Shown here piece by piece: positions 1 to 5,907 of a DNA stretch of 5,907 bases. Source of the DNA: Clostridiales bacterium UBA3277 (GTDB lineage: Bacteria > Bacillota > Clostridia > Oscillospirales > Oscillospiraceae); assembly GCA_002362145.1 (NCBI GenBank), contig DETX01000114.1:1-5907 (forward strand), read 5' to 3'. The notes under the pieces were generated by a model. The model ran no database searches. It was not told the DNA's origin and worked only from the letters and a program-made list of their open reading frames with translations. The stretch's first letter is position 1, and every line of letters begins with the position of its first letter. Position numbers and translations under genes: made by a program.

Positions 1-1
1 G

Positions 2-376
2 CAGCATCCCAAGGTCCTGGGCCTTCATTTCCGGGAGGATCTGGGCCGTCCCATGCGGGACAACGCCATTGACGGCTATATCAACGGCAACGAGGAGGAT
101 GTCTGCGCCGAGGGCATCTGGCAGAACTACTTCACCGTCCGCCCGGAAAAGCTCACCGAGGAAGAGAAAAAGGCCTATCTCTCCGGCATCCGGGGGGTCT
201 CCCTGGGCTCCGACGCTTTCTTCCCATTCGCCGACAACATCAAGCGGGCCTATGCCTCCGGCGTCAACTACGTGGCCGAGCCCGGCGGCTCCATCCGGGA
301 CGACCTGGTCATTGCCGAGTGCGACAAGCTGGGCATTGCCATGGCCTTCACCGGAATGCGGCTGTTCCATCACTAA
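2..376 (+). CDS. purH: AICAR formyltransferase (phosphoribosylaminoimidazolecarboxamide formyltransferase), 3' part only
   Basis: This is the C-terminal 124 residues of an AICAR transformylase. The enzyme moves a formyl group from 10-formyltetrahydrofolate to AICAR, giving FAICAR in the penultimate step of IMP synthesis in the cytoplasm. The reading frame is open from base 2, so the start lies upstream, and the first in-frame ATG at 53 is internal. Visible family signatures are HPKVLGLHF near the left edge, [11 protein letters not shown], the segment EPGGSIRDD and the ending FTGMRLFHH before TAA at 374. From memory, the LFHH ending and the [13 protein letters not shown] stretch resemble the stand-alone clostridial formyltransferase of about 390 residues more than classic bifunctional PurH, which usually ends in HFRH. 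If so, IMP cyclohydrolase is encoded separately; the left window edge prevents checking this. The family call is confident, the stand-alone subtype less so. It is codirectional with purD and probably cotranscribed. Confidence 0.88.
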   Translation, partial: QHPKVLGLHFREDLGRPMRDNAIDGYINGNEEDVCAEGIWQNYFTVRPEKLTEEEKKAYLSGIRGVSLGSDAFFPFADNIKRAYASGVNYVAEPGGSIRDDLVIAECDKLGIAMAFTGMRLFHH

Positions 377-385
377 TCCTTCATG

Positions 386-424
386 CCATAGGGGACGGTT
401 TTCGCCGCCCCCTATGGGTGTTTT
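386..424 (+). terminator. Hairpin between the formyltransferase gene and purD, possible partial terminator or attenuator
   Basis: CCATAGGGG at 386-394 pairs perfectly with CCCCTATGG at 409-417. Inside it, CGG (396-398) can pair with CCG (405-407) across an A-C mismatch, leaving a small TTTTCG loop. The stem begins 9 bases after the upstream stop codon and is followed by GTGTTTTATT, a short, interrupted T run. The structure is seen directly; its role is inferred. Only 37 bases separate the stem from the purD start, and I see no promoter in them. A complete terminator would therefore silence purD, so partial termination, mRNA processing or 3'-end protection is more likely. Confidence 0.5.
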
Positions 425-440
425 ATTGAAAGCCATAAAA

Positions 441-446
441 AGGAGG
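441..446 (+). promoter_or_regulatory. Ribosome binding site of purD
   Basis: AGGAGG lies 8 bases upstream of the ATG at 455. It is a full-consensus Shine-Dalgarno sequence in an A-rich context, and it fixes this ATG as the start. The protein also begins immediately with the expected PurD N-terminus, MKLLVVGGGGREHA. Confidence 0.9.
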
Positions 447-454
447 TCTTTCCC

Positions 455-2032
455 ATGAAATTATTGGTTGTTGGCGGCGGCGGCAGAGAGCACGCCATCA
501 TTAAGTGTCTGAAAAAGAACCCCTCTGTTACGGAAATCTTCGCCCTTCCCGGCAACGGCGGCATCGCCGCTGACGCGACCTGTGTCCCCATCGGGGCCAC
601 GCAGATCGACAAGATTGTCTCCTTCGCCGTGGAAAATCAGGTCGACTACGCCGTGGTGGCCCCGGACGATCCCCTGGTCTTAGGCTGCGTGGACGCCCTG
701 GAAGAGGCGGGCATCCCCTGCTTCGGCCCCCGGGCCAACGCCGCCATCATCGAGGGCAGCAAGGTTTTCTCCAAGAACCTGATGAAAAAGTACGGCATCC
801 CCACCGCCCGGTACGAGGTCTTTGACGATATGGAAAAGGCCCTTGCTTACTTAGAGACCGCCCCCATCCCCACGGTCATCAAGGCCGACGGCCTTGCCCT
901 GGGCAAGGGTGTCATCATCGCCGCCACCCGGGAGGAGGCCAAAGCCGCCGTCCGAGACATGATGGAGGGCCACGTCTTTGGCAAGTCTGGCGACCACATT
1001 GTCATCGAGGAATTCCTCACCGGCCCGGAGGTCTCCGTGCTGGCCTTCACCGATGGGCACGTGGTCAAGCCCATGGTGTCCTCCATGGACCACAAGCGGG
1101 CCGGAGACCACGACACCGGCCTGAACACCGGCGGCATGGGCACCGTGGCCCCCAACCCCTACTACACCCCCGAAGTTGCCCAAACCTGCATGGAGGAGAT
1201 CTTCCTGCCCACCATTGCCGCCATGAACGCGGAGGGCCGGACCTTCCAGGGCTGCCTGTATTTCGGTCTGATGATCACCCCCGACGGCCCCAAGGTCATC
1301 GAGTACAACTGCCGCTTCGGCGACCCGGAGACCCAGGTGGTGCTGCCCCTGCTGGAGGGGGATCTGCTGACCATCATGCGCTCAACCACCAACGGCACTC
1401 TGGCCGACACGGAAGTGAAGTTCGCGGATAAATACGCCTGCTGTGTCATTCAGGCATCCAACGGCTATCCTGTCTCCTACAAGAAGGGCTTCCCCATCAC
1501 TATGACCGAGGAGGCCGCCGCCCACACCTATGTGGCCGGGGCCAAGCTGGAAAATGGTCAGCTTCTCACCTCCGGCGGCCGGGTCACCGGCACCACCGCC
1601 GTAGCGGACACCCTGGAGGATGCCATCCGGGAGGCCTACCGGCTGTCCGACGGCGTCGTGTTCGAAAATGCCTACCGCCGGTCTGACATCGGCCAGCGGG
1701 CTCTGGCCGCCCCTCAGCCCGAAAAAAGGCATACCTATGCCGACTGCCCTGCCTTTCACCAGTGCAACCGGCTGATTGACGAATTCTACCTCAAGGGCGA
1801 CTACGCCTCCTGCTTTGCCGGTCACATGAAGCTGGCCTTGCAGAATTATCCCCTGGCAGAGTGCCAGGTGGGCTATTTCTACTGGCGGGGCCTGGGTGTC
1901 CAGCAGGATCTGGGAAAAGCCCTGTATTGGAGCCAGCGGGCCGTCCGGCACGGCGATCCCGACGCCCCCACCAATGTGGCAGAAATACAAAGGACGCTTC
2001 TGGAACAATCCCTGAAGGATACCTGCCTGTAA
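455..2032 (+). CDS. purD: Phosphoribosylamine--glycine ligase (GAR synthetase) with a Sel1-like C-terminal extension
   Basis: PurD joins 5-phosphoribosylamine and glycine using ATP to form GAR, the second step of de novo purine synthesis in the cytoplasm. The 525-residue product has a complete GARS core. GGGGREHA (7-14) and PGNGG (32-36) mark the N-domain, and PDDPLV starts at 70. EGSKVFSK (100-107) and KADGLALGKGV (143-153) belong to the ATP-grasp domain. HKRAGDHDTGLNTGGMG (213-229) and EYNCRFGDPETQ (283-294) complete it, the latter supplying metal and ATP-binding residues. The GARS C-domain ends near YRRSDIGQRAL (407-417), where ordinary PurD proteins of about 420 residues stop. A further 108 residues follow, including a Sel1-like repeat (466-503), with no frameshift visible. 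Start and ribosome binding site are clear. Only 12 bases separate the stop from purL, so the two are almost certainly cotranscribed. The enzyme call is near certain; the tail's role is unknown. Confidence 0.97.
   Translation: MKLLVVGGGGREHAIIKCLKKNPSVTEIFALPGNGGIAADATCVPIGATQIDKIVSFAVENQVDYAVVAPDDPLVLGCVDALEEAGIPCFGPRANAAIIEGSKVFSKNLMKKYGIPTARYEVFDDMEKALAYLETAPIPTVIKADGLALGKGVIIAATREEAKAAVRDMMEGHVFGKSGDHIVIEEFLTGPEVSVLAFTDGHVVKPMVSSMDHKRAGDHDTGLNTGGMGTVAPNPYYTPEVAQTCMEEIFLPTIAAMNAEGRTFQGCLYFGLMITPDGPKVIEYNCRFGDPETQVVLPLLEGDLLTIMRSTTNGTLADTEVKFADKYACCVIQASNGYPVSYKKGFPITMTEEAAAHTYVAGAKLENGQLLTSGGRVTGTTAVADTLEDAIREAYRLSDGVVFENAYRRSDIGQRALAAPQPEKRHTYADCPAFHQCNRLIDEFYLKGDYASCFAGHMKLALQNYPLAECQVGYFYWRGLGVQQDLGKALYWSQRAVRHGDPDAPTNVAEIQRTLLEQSLKDTCL
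1706..2029 (+). other. PurD C-terminal extension: linker plus TPR/Sel1-like helical repeat
   Basis: This segment encodes PurD residues 418-525, beyond the normal GARS end. A short linker with two prolines (about 418-430) leads into a probable helical region, roughly 434-463, containing LIDEFYLKGDYASCFAGHMK. Residues 466-503 then match the Sel1-like repeat pattern: small residues in the first helix, the turn GYFYWRGLGVQQD (473-485), and KALYWSQRAVRHGD (488-501) as the second helix. Known Sel1 repeats read approximately A-x-x-x-LG-x-x-Y-x-x-G-x-GV-x-x-D-x-x-KA-x-x-W-x-x-x-A-A-x-x-G. The family is generally a protein-protein interaction scaffold related to TPR. One clear repeat plus one degenerate preceding helix pair is seen. 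The tail carries five cysteines (431, 437, 453, 470, 524), denser than in the core. No catalytic residues are recognised. The Sel1 assignment is pattern-based and fairly confident. Confidence 0.8.
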
Positions 2033-2037
2033 GGAGG
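2031..2037 (+). promoter_or_regulatory. Ribosome binding site of purL, overlapping the purD stop codon
   Basis: AAGGAGG begins inside the TAA stop of purD (2030-2032) and ends 7 bases before the purL ATG at 2045. This strong Shine-Dalgarno sequence decides the purL start. The overlap means a ribosome terminating on purD covers it, which suits translational coupling of the two genes; the coupling is an inference. Confidence 0.9.
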
Positions 2038-2044
2038 ACACAAC

Positions 2045-5000
2045 ATGGTTTATCGTGTATTTGTAGAAAAGAAAAAAGGTCTCGACAACGAGGCCCAGGG
2101 TCTGCTCAGCGAGGCGAAAAATCTGCTGGGCATCACCACCCTTCAGAATATCCGCCTGTTCAACCGCTACGACGCGGAAAACATCACCCAGGAGCTCTTT
2201 GACTACGCCGTAAAGACCGTTTTCTCCGAGCCCCAGCTGGACAATGCCGCCGCCTCCATGGACGTGCCCGGGGCCTATGTGTTCGCCGTGGAGTCCCTGC
2301 CCGGTCAGTTCGACCAGCGTGCGGACTCCGCCGCCCAGTGCATCCAGATTATCTCCCAGGGGGAGCGGCCTCTGATCCGCACCGCCAAGGTCTACGCCCT
2401 GTACGGGGCCCTGACGGAGGCAGAGCTGGCGGAATTCAAGAAGTACGTCATTAACCCGGTGGAGTGCCGGGAGGCCTCCCTGGAGAAGCCTGAGACCCTG
2501 GCAATCAGCTACGCCATTCCCACCACCGTGGCCACTCTGGAGGGCTTTACGGCGCTGGATCGGGCCGGTCTGGAAGGATTCATTGCCCAGTATGGCCTTG
2601 CCATGGACCTGGACGACATCACCTTCTGCCAGCAGTATTTCCGGGAGGAGAAGCGGGACCCCACCATCACCGAGATCCGGATGATCGACACCTACTGGTC
2701 CGACCACTGCCGCCACACCACCTTCGGCACCGTCATTGACAGCGTCCATTTTGAGGACGCGCTGCTGCAAAAGACCTTTGATCAGTATCTGGCCGTCCGG
2801 GAGGAGCTGGGCCGAACCCACAAGCCCATCTGCCTGATGGATCTGGCCACCGTGGCCGTCAAATACCTCCGGGCCCATGGGAAGCTCAACAAGCTGGACG
2901 AGAGTGAGGAGATCAACGCCTGCACCGTCAAGATCGATGTCACCGTGGACGGCGTCACCGAGCCCTGGCTGCTGCTGTTTAAGAACGAGACCCACAACCA
3001 TCCCACGGAGATCGAGCCCTTCGGCGGCGCGGCCACCTGCATCGGCGGCGCCATCCGGGACCCCCTGTCCGGTCGGAGCTATGTCTACGGCGCCATGCGG
3101 GTCACCGGCGCGGCGGACCCACTGACGCCTATCTCCGAAACCATCCCCGGCAAGCTGCCCCAGCGGAAGCTGGTGACCACCGCTGCCGCGGGCTACTCCT
3201 CCTACGGCAACCAGATTGGCCTGGCCACCGGCATTGTGGATGAAATTTACCATCCCGGCTACGCCGCCAAGCGGATGGAGATCGGCGCGGTCATCGCCGC
3301 CGCCCCCGCGGAAAATGTCCGCCGGGAGCGGCCCGTCCCCGGAGACGTAGTGATTCTGCTGGGCGGCAACACCGGCCGGGACGGCATCGGCGGCGCCACC
3401 GGCTCCTCCAAGGCCCACAACACCCAGTCGGTAGAAACCTGCGGCTCTGAGGTTCAGAAGGGCAACGCCCCCGAGGAGCGGAAGCTCCAGCGGCTGTTCC
3501 GCAATCGCGAGGCCTCCCGGCTCATCAAGCGCTGCAACGACTTTGGCGCCGGCGGCGTGTCCGTGGCCATCGGCGAGCTGGCCGACGGCCTGACCATCGA
3601 CTTAAATAAGGTCCCCAAGAAGTACGAGGGCCTGGACGGCACGGAGCTGGCCATCTCCGAATCTCAGGAGCGGATGGCCGTGGTGGTGGAGCAGAAGGAC
3701 GTGGACCGGTTCCTGGAGCTGGCCGCTTCCGAAAACCTGAACGCCGTAGCCGTGGCCGTGGTCACCGAGAGCCCCCGGCTGGTCATGAATTGGAACGGCA
3801 ATACCATCTGCGACATCAGCCGGGACTTCCTCAACTCCAACGGCGCGGACAAGCACATCACCGTGTCCTCCGCCAAGGCTGAGAGCTGCCCCAAGACCGT
3901 CACCGGTTCCTTCTCCGAGAATTTCCTGGCCGTTGCCTCCGATCTGAACACCTGCTCCAAGCGGGGCCTGTCTGAGCGCTTTGACGCCACCATCGGCGCG
4001 GGCACGGTGCTCATGCCCTTCGGCGGCAAGCATCAGCTCACCCCCATCCAGGCCATGGTCCAGAAGATCAGCGTGGAGAAAAAGCACACCGACGACTGCT
4101 CCTTCATGTCCTTCGGCTACAACCCCTTCATCACCGAAAAGAGCCCCTACCACGGGGCCTATCTGGCGGTGGTGGAGTCCGTGTGCAAGCTCATCGCCAC
4201 CGGCGCCTCCTTCCAGGACACCTACCTGACCTTCCAGGAGTATTTTGAGCGGCTGGGCAAGGACCCCGCCCGTTGGGGCAAGCCCATGGCGGCGCTGCTG
4301 GGCGCCTTCCGGGCCCAGATGGACCTGGGCATCGGCGCCATCGGCGGCAAGGACTCCATGTCCGGCTCCTTCGAGAAGCTGGATGTGCCCCCCACCCTGG
4401 TGTCCTTCGCCGTGACCACCGGCAAGACATGCGATGTGGTCTCCCCCGAGTTTAAGGCCGCCGGCCACAAGGTCTGCCTGCTGACCACCGACTATGATGA
4501 AAACGGTCTGCCGGAGACCGCCTCCCTCCTGCGCAATTTTGAAACTGTCACGGAGCTTCTCCGCTCTGGCAAGGCCGTGGCCTGCTACACCCCCGGCATG
4601 GGCGGCATCGCCGAGGCGGCCATGAAGATGGGCTTCGGAAACGGTCTTGGCGTGGCCTTCGACGGCATCTCCCTGGAGGAGCTCTTCGGCTACAGCTACG
4701 CCTCCTTTGTTCTGGAAATGGCCCAGGGCACCGTGGGCCGGGTGATCGGCATGACCACCGACGGCAGCTTCTCCTTCGGCGGCGAAACCCTCTCCCAGAG
4801 CCAGGTGCTCTCCCCCTACGAAAATAAGCTGGAATCCGTGTACTCCTGCAACATTCCCACCCGGGATATGCCCATGAAGGCCTTCTCCTTTGAGGCTGTG
4901 GAGCGGAAGGCTCCCGCTGTCAAGTCCGCCCGGCCCAAGGTCCTGATTCCCGCCTTCCCCGGCACCAACTGCGAGTATGACTCCGCCAAGGCCGTCCGGG

Positions 5001-5728
5001 ACGCCGGAGCAGAGCCCGAGATCATCGTCATCAATAACCTGTCCGCCGACGGTATTTCCCGCAGTGTGGACCGGTTCGCCCGGGAATTACAGGATGCTCA
5101 GATGGTCTTTATCCCCGGCGGCTTCTCCGGCGGCGACGAGCCCGACGGCTCCGGCAAGTTTATCACCGCCTTCTTCCGCAACGCCGCCATTAAAGAGCGG
5201 GTTATGGAGCTGCTGAATGACCGGGACGGCCTCATGTGCGGCATCTGCAACGGCTTCCAGGCCCTCATCAAGCTGGGTCTGGTGCCCTACGGCAAGATCA
5301 TCGACACCGACGAGACCTGCCCCACCCTGACCTTCAACAACATTTCTCGGCACCAGAGCCGGATCGTCCGGACCCGAATTGCCTCCAACAAGTCCCCCTG
5401 GCTGAGCCTGATGAACGTGGGCGACATCGTAAACGTGCCCATCTCCCACGGCGAGGGCAAATTCCTGGCATCCGAGGAGCTGATCGCAAAGCTGGCGGCC
5501 AATGGTCAGATTGCCACCCAGTACGTGGACCTGGATGGTAACCCCACCGCCGATGTGCGCTTCAATCCCAACGGCTCTCTGTACGCCATCGAGGGCATTA
5601 CCTCCCCCGACGGCCGGGTCTTTGGCAAGATGGGCCACAGCGAACGGATCGGCAGCGGACTTTACAAGAACGTCCCCGGTGAATACAACATCCGGATGTT
5701 CGAAGCCGCCGTCAAGTATTTTAAATAA
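2045..5728 (+). CDS. purL: Phosphoribosylformylglycinamidine synthase, single-chain (FGAM synthase)
   Basis: PurL converts FGAR, glutamine and ATP to FGAM, glutamate, ADP and phosphate, the fourth step of the pathway, in the cytoplasm. The 1227-residue product is the large form that fuses PurS-, PurL- and PurQ-like parts. It is slightly shorter than the enterobacterial enzyme of about 1,295 residues. Residues 1 to about 160 are PurS-like. The linker region ends in YWSDHCRHTTF (217-227), with the conserved catalytic-site histidines. The first AIRS-like half has KNETHNHPTEIEPFGG (313-328) and NTGRDGIGGATGSS (442-455). The second half has FGGKHQLTP (659-667) and GGKDSMSGS (767-775). The glutaminase domain starts near 965 with KVLIPAFPGTNCEYD. 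It carries GGFSGGDEPDGSG, nucleophile Cys1068 in GICNGF, SHGEGKF (1134-1140), and His1198 with Glu1200 in MGHSER, where many homologues read MPHPER. All expected catalytic residues are present, so it should be active. It is probably the last gene of the operon, since terminator-like hairpins follow. Confidence 0.98.
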   Translation: MVYRVFVEKKKGLDNEAQGLLSEAKNLLGITTLQNIRLFNRYDAENITQELFDYAVKTVFSEPQLDNAAASMDVPGAYVFAVESLPGQFDQRADSAAQCIQIISQGERPLIRTAKVYALYGALTEAELAEFKKYVINPVECREASLEKPETLAISYAIPTTVATLEGFTALDRAGLEGFIAQYGLAMDLDDITFCQQYFREEKRDPTITEIRMIDTYWSDHCRHTTFGTVIDSVHFEDALLQKTFDQYLAVREELGRTHKPICLMDLATVAVKYLRAHGKLNKLDESEEINACTVKIDVTVDGVTEPWLLLFKNETHNHPTEIEPFGGAATCIGGAIRDPLSGRSYVYGAMRVTGAADPLTPISETIPGKLPQRKLVTTAAAGYSSYGNQIGLATGIVDEIYHPGYAAKRMEIGAVIAAAPAENVRRERPVPGDVVILLGGNTGRDGIGGATGSSKAHNTQSVETCGSEVQKGNAPEERKLQRLFRNREASRLIKRCNDFGAGGVSVAIGELADGLTIDLNKVPKKYEGLDGTELAISESQERMAVVVEQKDVDRFLELAASENLNAVAVAVVTESPRLVMNWNGNTICDISRDFLNSNGADKHITVSSAKAESCPKTVTGSFSENFLAVASDLNTCSKRGLSERFDATIGAGTVLMPFGGKHQLTPIQAMVQKISVEKKHTDDCSFMSFGYNPFITEKSPYHGAYLAVVESVCKLIATGASFQDTYLTFQEYFERLGKDPARWGKPMAALLGAFRAQMDLGIGAIGGKDSMSGSFEKLDVPPTLVSFAVTTGKTCDVVSPEFKAAGHKVCLLTTDYDENGLPETASLLRNFETVTELLRSGKAVACYTPGMGGIAEAAMKMGFGNGLGVAFDGISLEELFGYSYASFVLEMAQGTVGRVIGMTTDGSFSFGGETLSQSQVLSPYENKLESVYSCNIPTRDMPMKAFSFEAVERKAPAVKSARPKVLIPAFPGTNCEYDSAKAVRDAGAEPEIIVINNLSADGISRSVDRFARELQDAQMVFIPGGFSGGDEPDGSGKFITAFFRNAAIKERVMELLNDRDGLMCGICNGFQALIKLGLVPYGKIIDTDETCPTLTFNNISRHQSRIVRTRIASNKSPWLSLMNVGDIVNVPISHGEGKFLASEELIAKLAANGQIATQYVDLDGNPTADVRFNPNGSLYAIEGITSPDGRVFGKMGHSERIGSGLYKNVPGEYNIRMFEAAVKYFK

Positions 5729-5737
5729 ACCAATTAA

Positions 5738-5781
5738 AACGCAAGAAGCGCCTGGTTAAAAAACCAGGCGCTTCTTGCGTT
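5738..5781 (+). terminator. Perfect 20-bp inverted repeat after purL, probable terminator or mRNA-stabilising hairpin
   Basis: The left arm (5738-5757) and right arm (5762-5781) are exact reverse complements of 20 bases each, separated by an AAAA loop. The repeat starts 9 bases after the purL stop. The core GCGCCTGG/CCAGGCGC is GC-rich, so the RNA hairpin would be very stable. On the + strand the right arm is followed by CTATC and not by a T run. On the - strand the hairpin is followed by TT AATT, continuing a short T run. The structure is certain. Its use as the purL terminator is inferred from position; RNA-end protection is an alternative. Confidence 0.75.
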
Positions 5782-5795
5782 CTATCATGGCAACT

Positions 5796-5827
5796 GGGCT
5801 CAGGCGGTGAACCTGGCCCCGGCTTTT
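5796..5827 (+). terminator. Small GC-rich hairpin followed by TTTT, possible second terminator
   Basis: GGGC (5796-5799) and CAGG (5801-5804), with T5800 bulged, can pair with CCTG (5812-5815) and GCCC (5816-5819) around a 7-base loop. CGGC and then TTTT (5824-5827) follow. An imperfect 8-bp stem plus a short T run some bases downstream makes a weak intrinsic terminator candidate; it could be coincidence in GC-rich DNA. Confidence 0.3.
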
Positions 5828-5841
5828 CATACTGATATTCA

Positions 5842-5878
5842 ATAAAAAACTTTAATTCGCTGAATTGAAGTTTTTTAT
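5842..5878. terminator. A/T-flanked hairpin, probable bidirectional intrinsic terminator
   Basis: A6-CTTTAATTC (5844-5858) pairs with GAATTGAAG-T6 (5862-5876) around a GCT loop, with one T-G wobble. Two more A-T pairs extend the stem to 5842/5878. Read on either strand, this gives a 9-bp inner stem followed by six T residues, the form of an intrinsic terminator, although the stem is AT-rich and therefore weaker than usual. The symmetry allows it to stop purL readthrough on the + strand and any convergent transcript entering from beyond the right edge on the - strand. No gene on the right is visible in the 29 bases that remain. Confidence 0.65.
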
Positions 5879-5907
5879 ATGAAGATCATAATGAGACGGA
5901 TTTCTGT

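Noticed and set aside
377..454. Purine or other riboswitch before purD
   Set aside because: The gap is only 78 bases and largely filled by one simple hairpin plus the ribosome binding site. I recognise no purine riboswitch core or multi-helix junction.
69..458. A + strand open frame overlapping the formyltransferase end and the intergenic gap
   Set aside because: Its translation is a Ser/Pro/Arg-rich frame-shifted reading of the formyltransferase, and it runs through the hairpin and the purD ribosome binding site.
1700..1720. A frameshift or lost stop joining purD to a separate small gene
   Set aside because: The frame is continuous, no ribosome binding site or plausible start is apparent at the junction, and a proline-containing linker joins the domains. 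A true fusion is the simpler reading, though comparison with relatives would settle it.
1382..3418. A 678-codon open frame on the - strand across the purD/purL junction
   Set aside because: It lies antisense to two certain genes and spans their boundary. Its translation is glycine- and valine-rich and low in complexity. This is the known effect of GC-rich third positions keeping the opposite strand free of stops.
3602..4468. A 288-codon - strand open frame inside purL
   Set aside because: It is antisense to a conserved PurL region, rich in Gly, His and Leu with no recognisable family, so a GC-bias shadow.
5087..5638. A 183-codon - strand open frame opposite the PurL glutaminase domain
   Set aside because: It has the same GC-driven antisense pattern and no recognisable domain. 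The + strand here carries all the glutaminase motifs.
5782..5907. A tRNA, small RNA gene or protein start in the tail
   Set aside because: No cloverleaf, CCA end, convincing promoter or ribosome binding site plus start was found. Only the hairpins are supportable.

Overview
The window holds the 3' part of a de novo purine biosynthesis operon. Everything recognisable reads on the + strand, in the order AICAR formyltransferase (partial), purD, purL, followed by a short non-coding tail with several hairpins. The organism looks like a GC-rich Gram-positive anaerobe of the class Clostridia, probably in or near the Oscillospiraceae. Four things point there: codons with mostly G or C in the third position, strong AGGAGG ribosome binding sites, a formyltransferase whose C-terminus ends in LFHH as in the stand-alone clostridial enzymes, and a single-chain PurL of about 1,230 residues. 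The taxon is an inference from recalled family patterns, not from a search.

Layout: positions 2-376 are the last 124 codons of the AICAR formyltransferase. A 78-base gap (377-454) carries a 9-bp hairpin and the purD ribosome binding site. purD (455-2032) has a complete GARS core plus an unusual tail of about 108 residues containing a Sel1-like repeat. After only 12 bases, purL (2045-5728) follows as one chain with a PurS-like N-terminus, two AIR-synthetase-like halves and a C-terminal glutaminase domain. The remainder (5729-5907) is visibly less GC-rich. It contains a perfect 20-bp inverted repeat, a small GC-rich hairpin and an A/T-flanked hairpin that could terminate from either side. I see no complete gene, RNA gene, mobile element or CRISPR there.

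How the genes work together: PurD makes GAR from phosphoribosylamine, glycine and ATP. PurL converts formyl-GAR to FGAM with glutamine and ATP. The formyltransferase acts late, converting AICAR to FAICAR. The genes for the remaining steps, including IMP cyclohydrolase, would have to lie upstream or elsewhere.

The most notable observation is the PurD-Sel1 fusion, a protein-interaction-type repeat attached to a normally compact metabolic enzyme. The rest of the window is ordinary housekeeping DNA, and I found no sign of a defence system or a novel multi-gene system.
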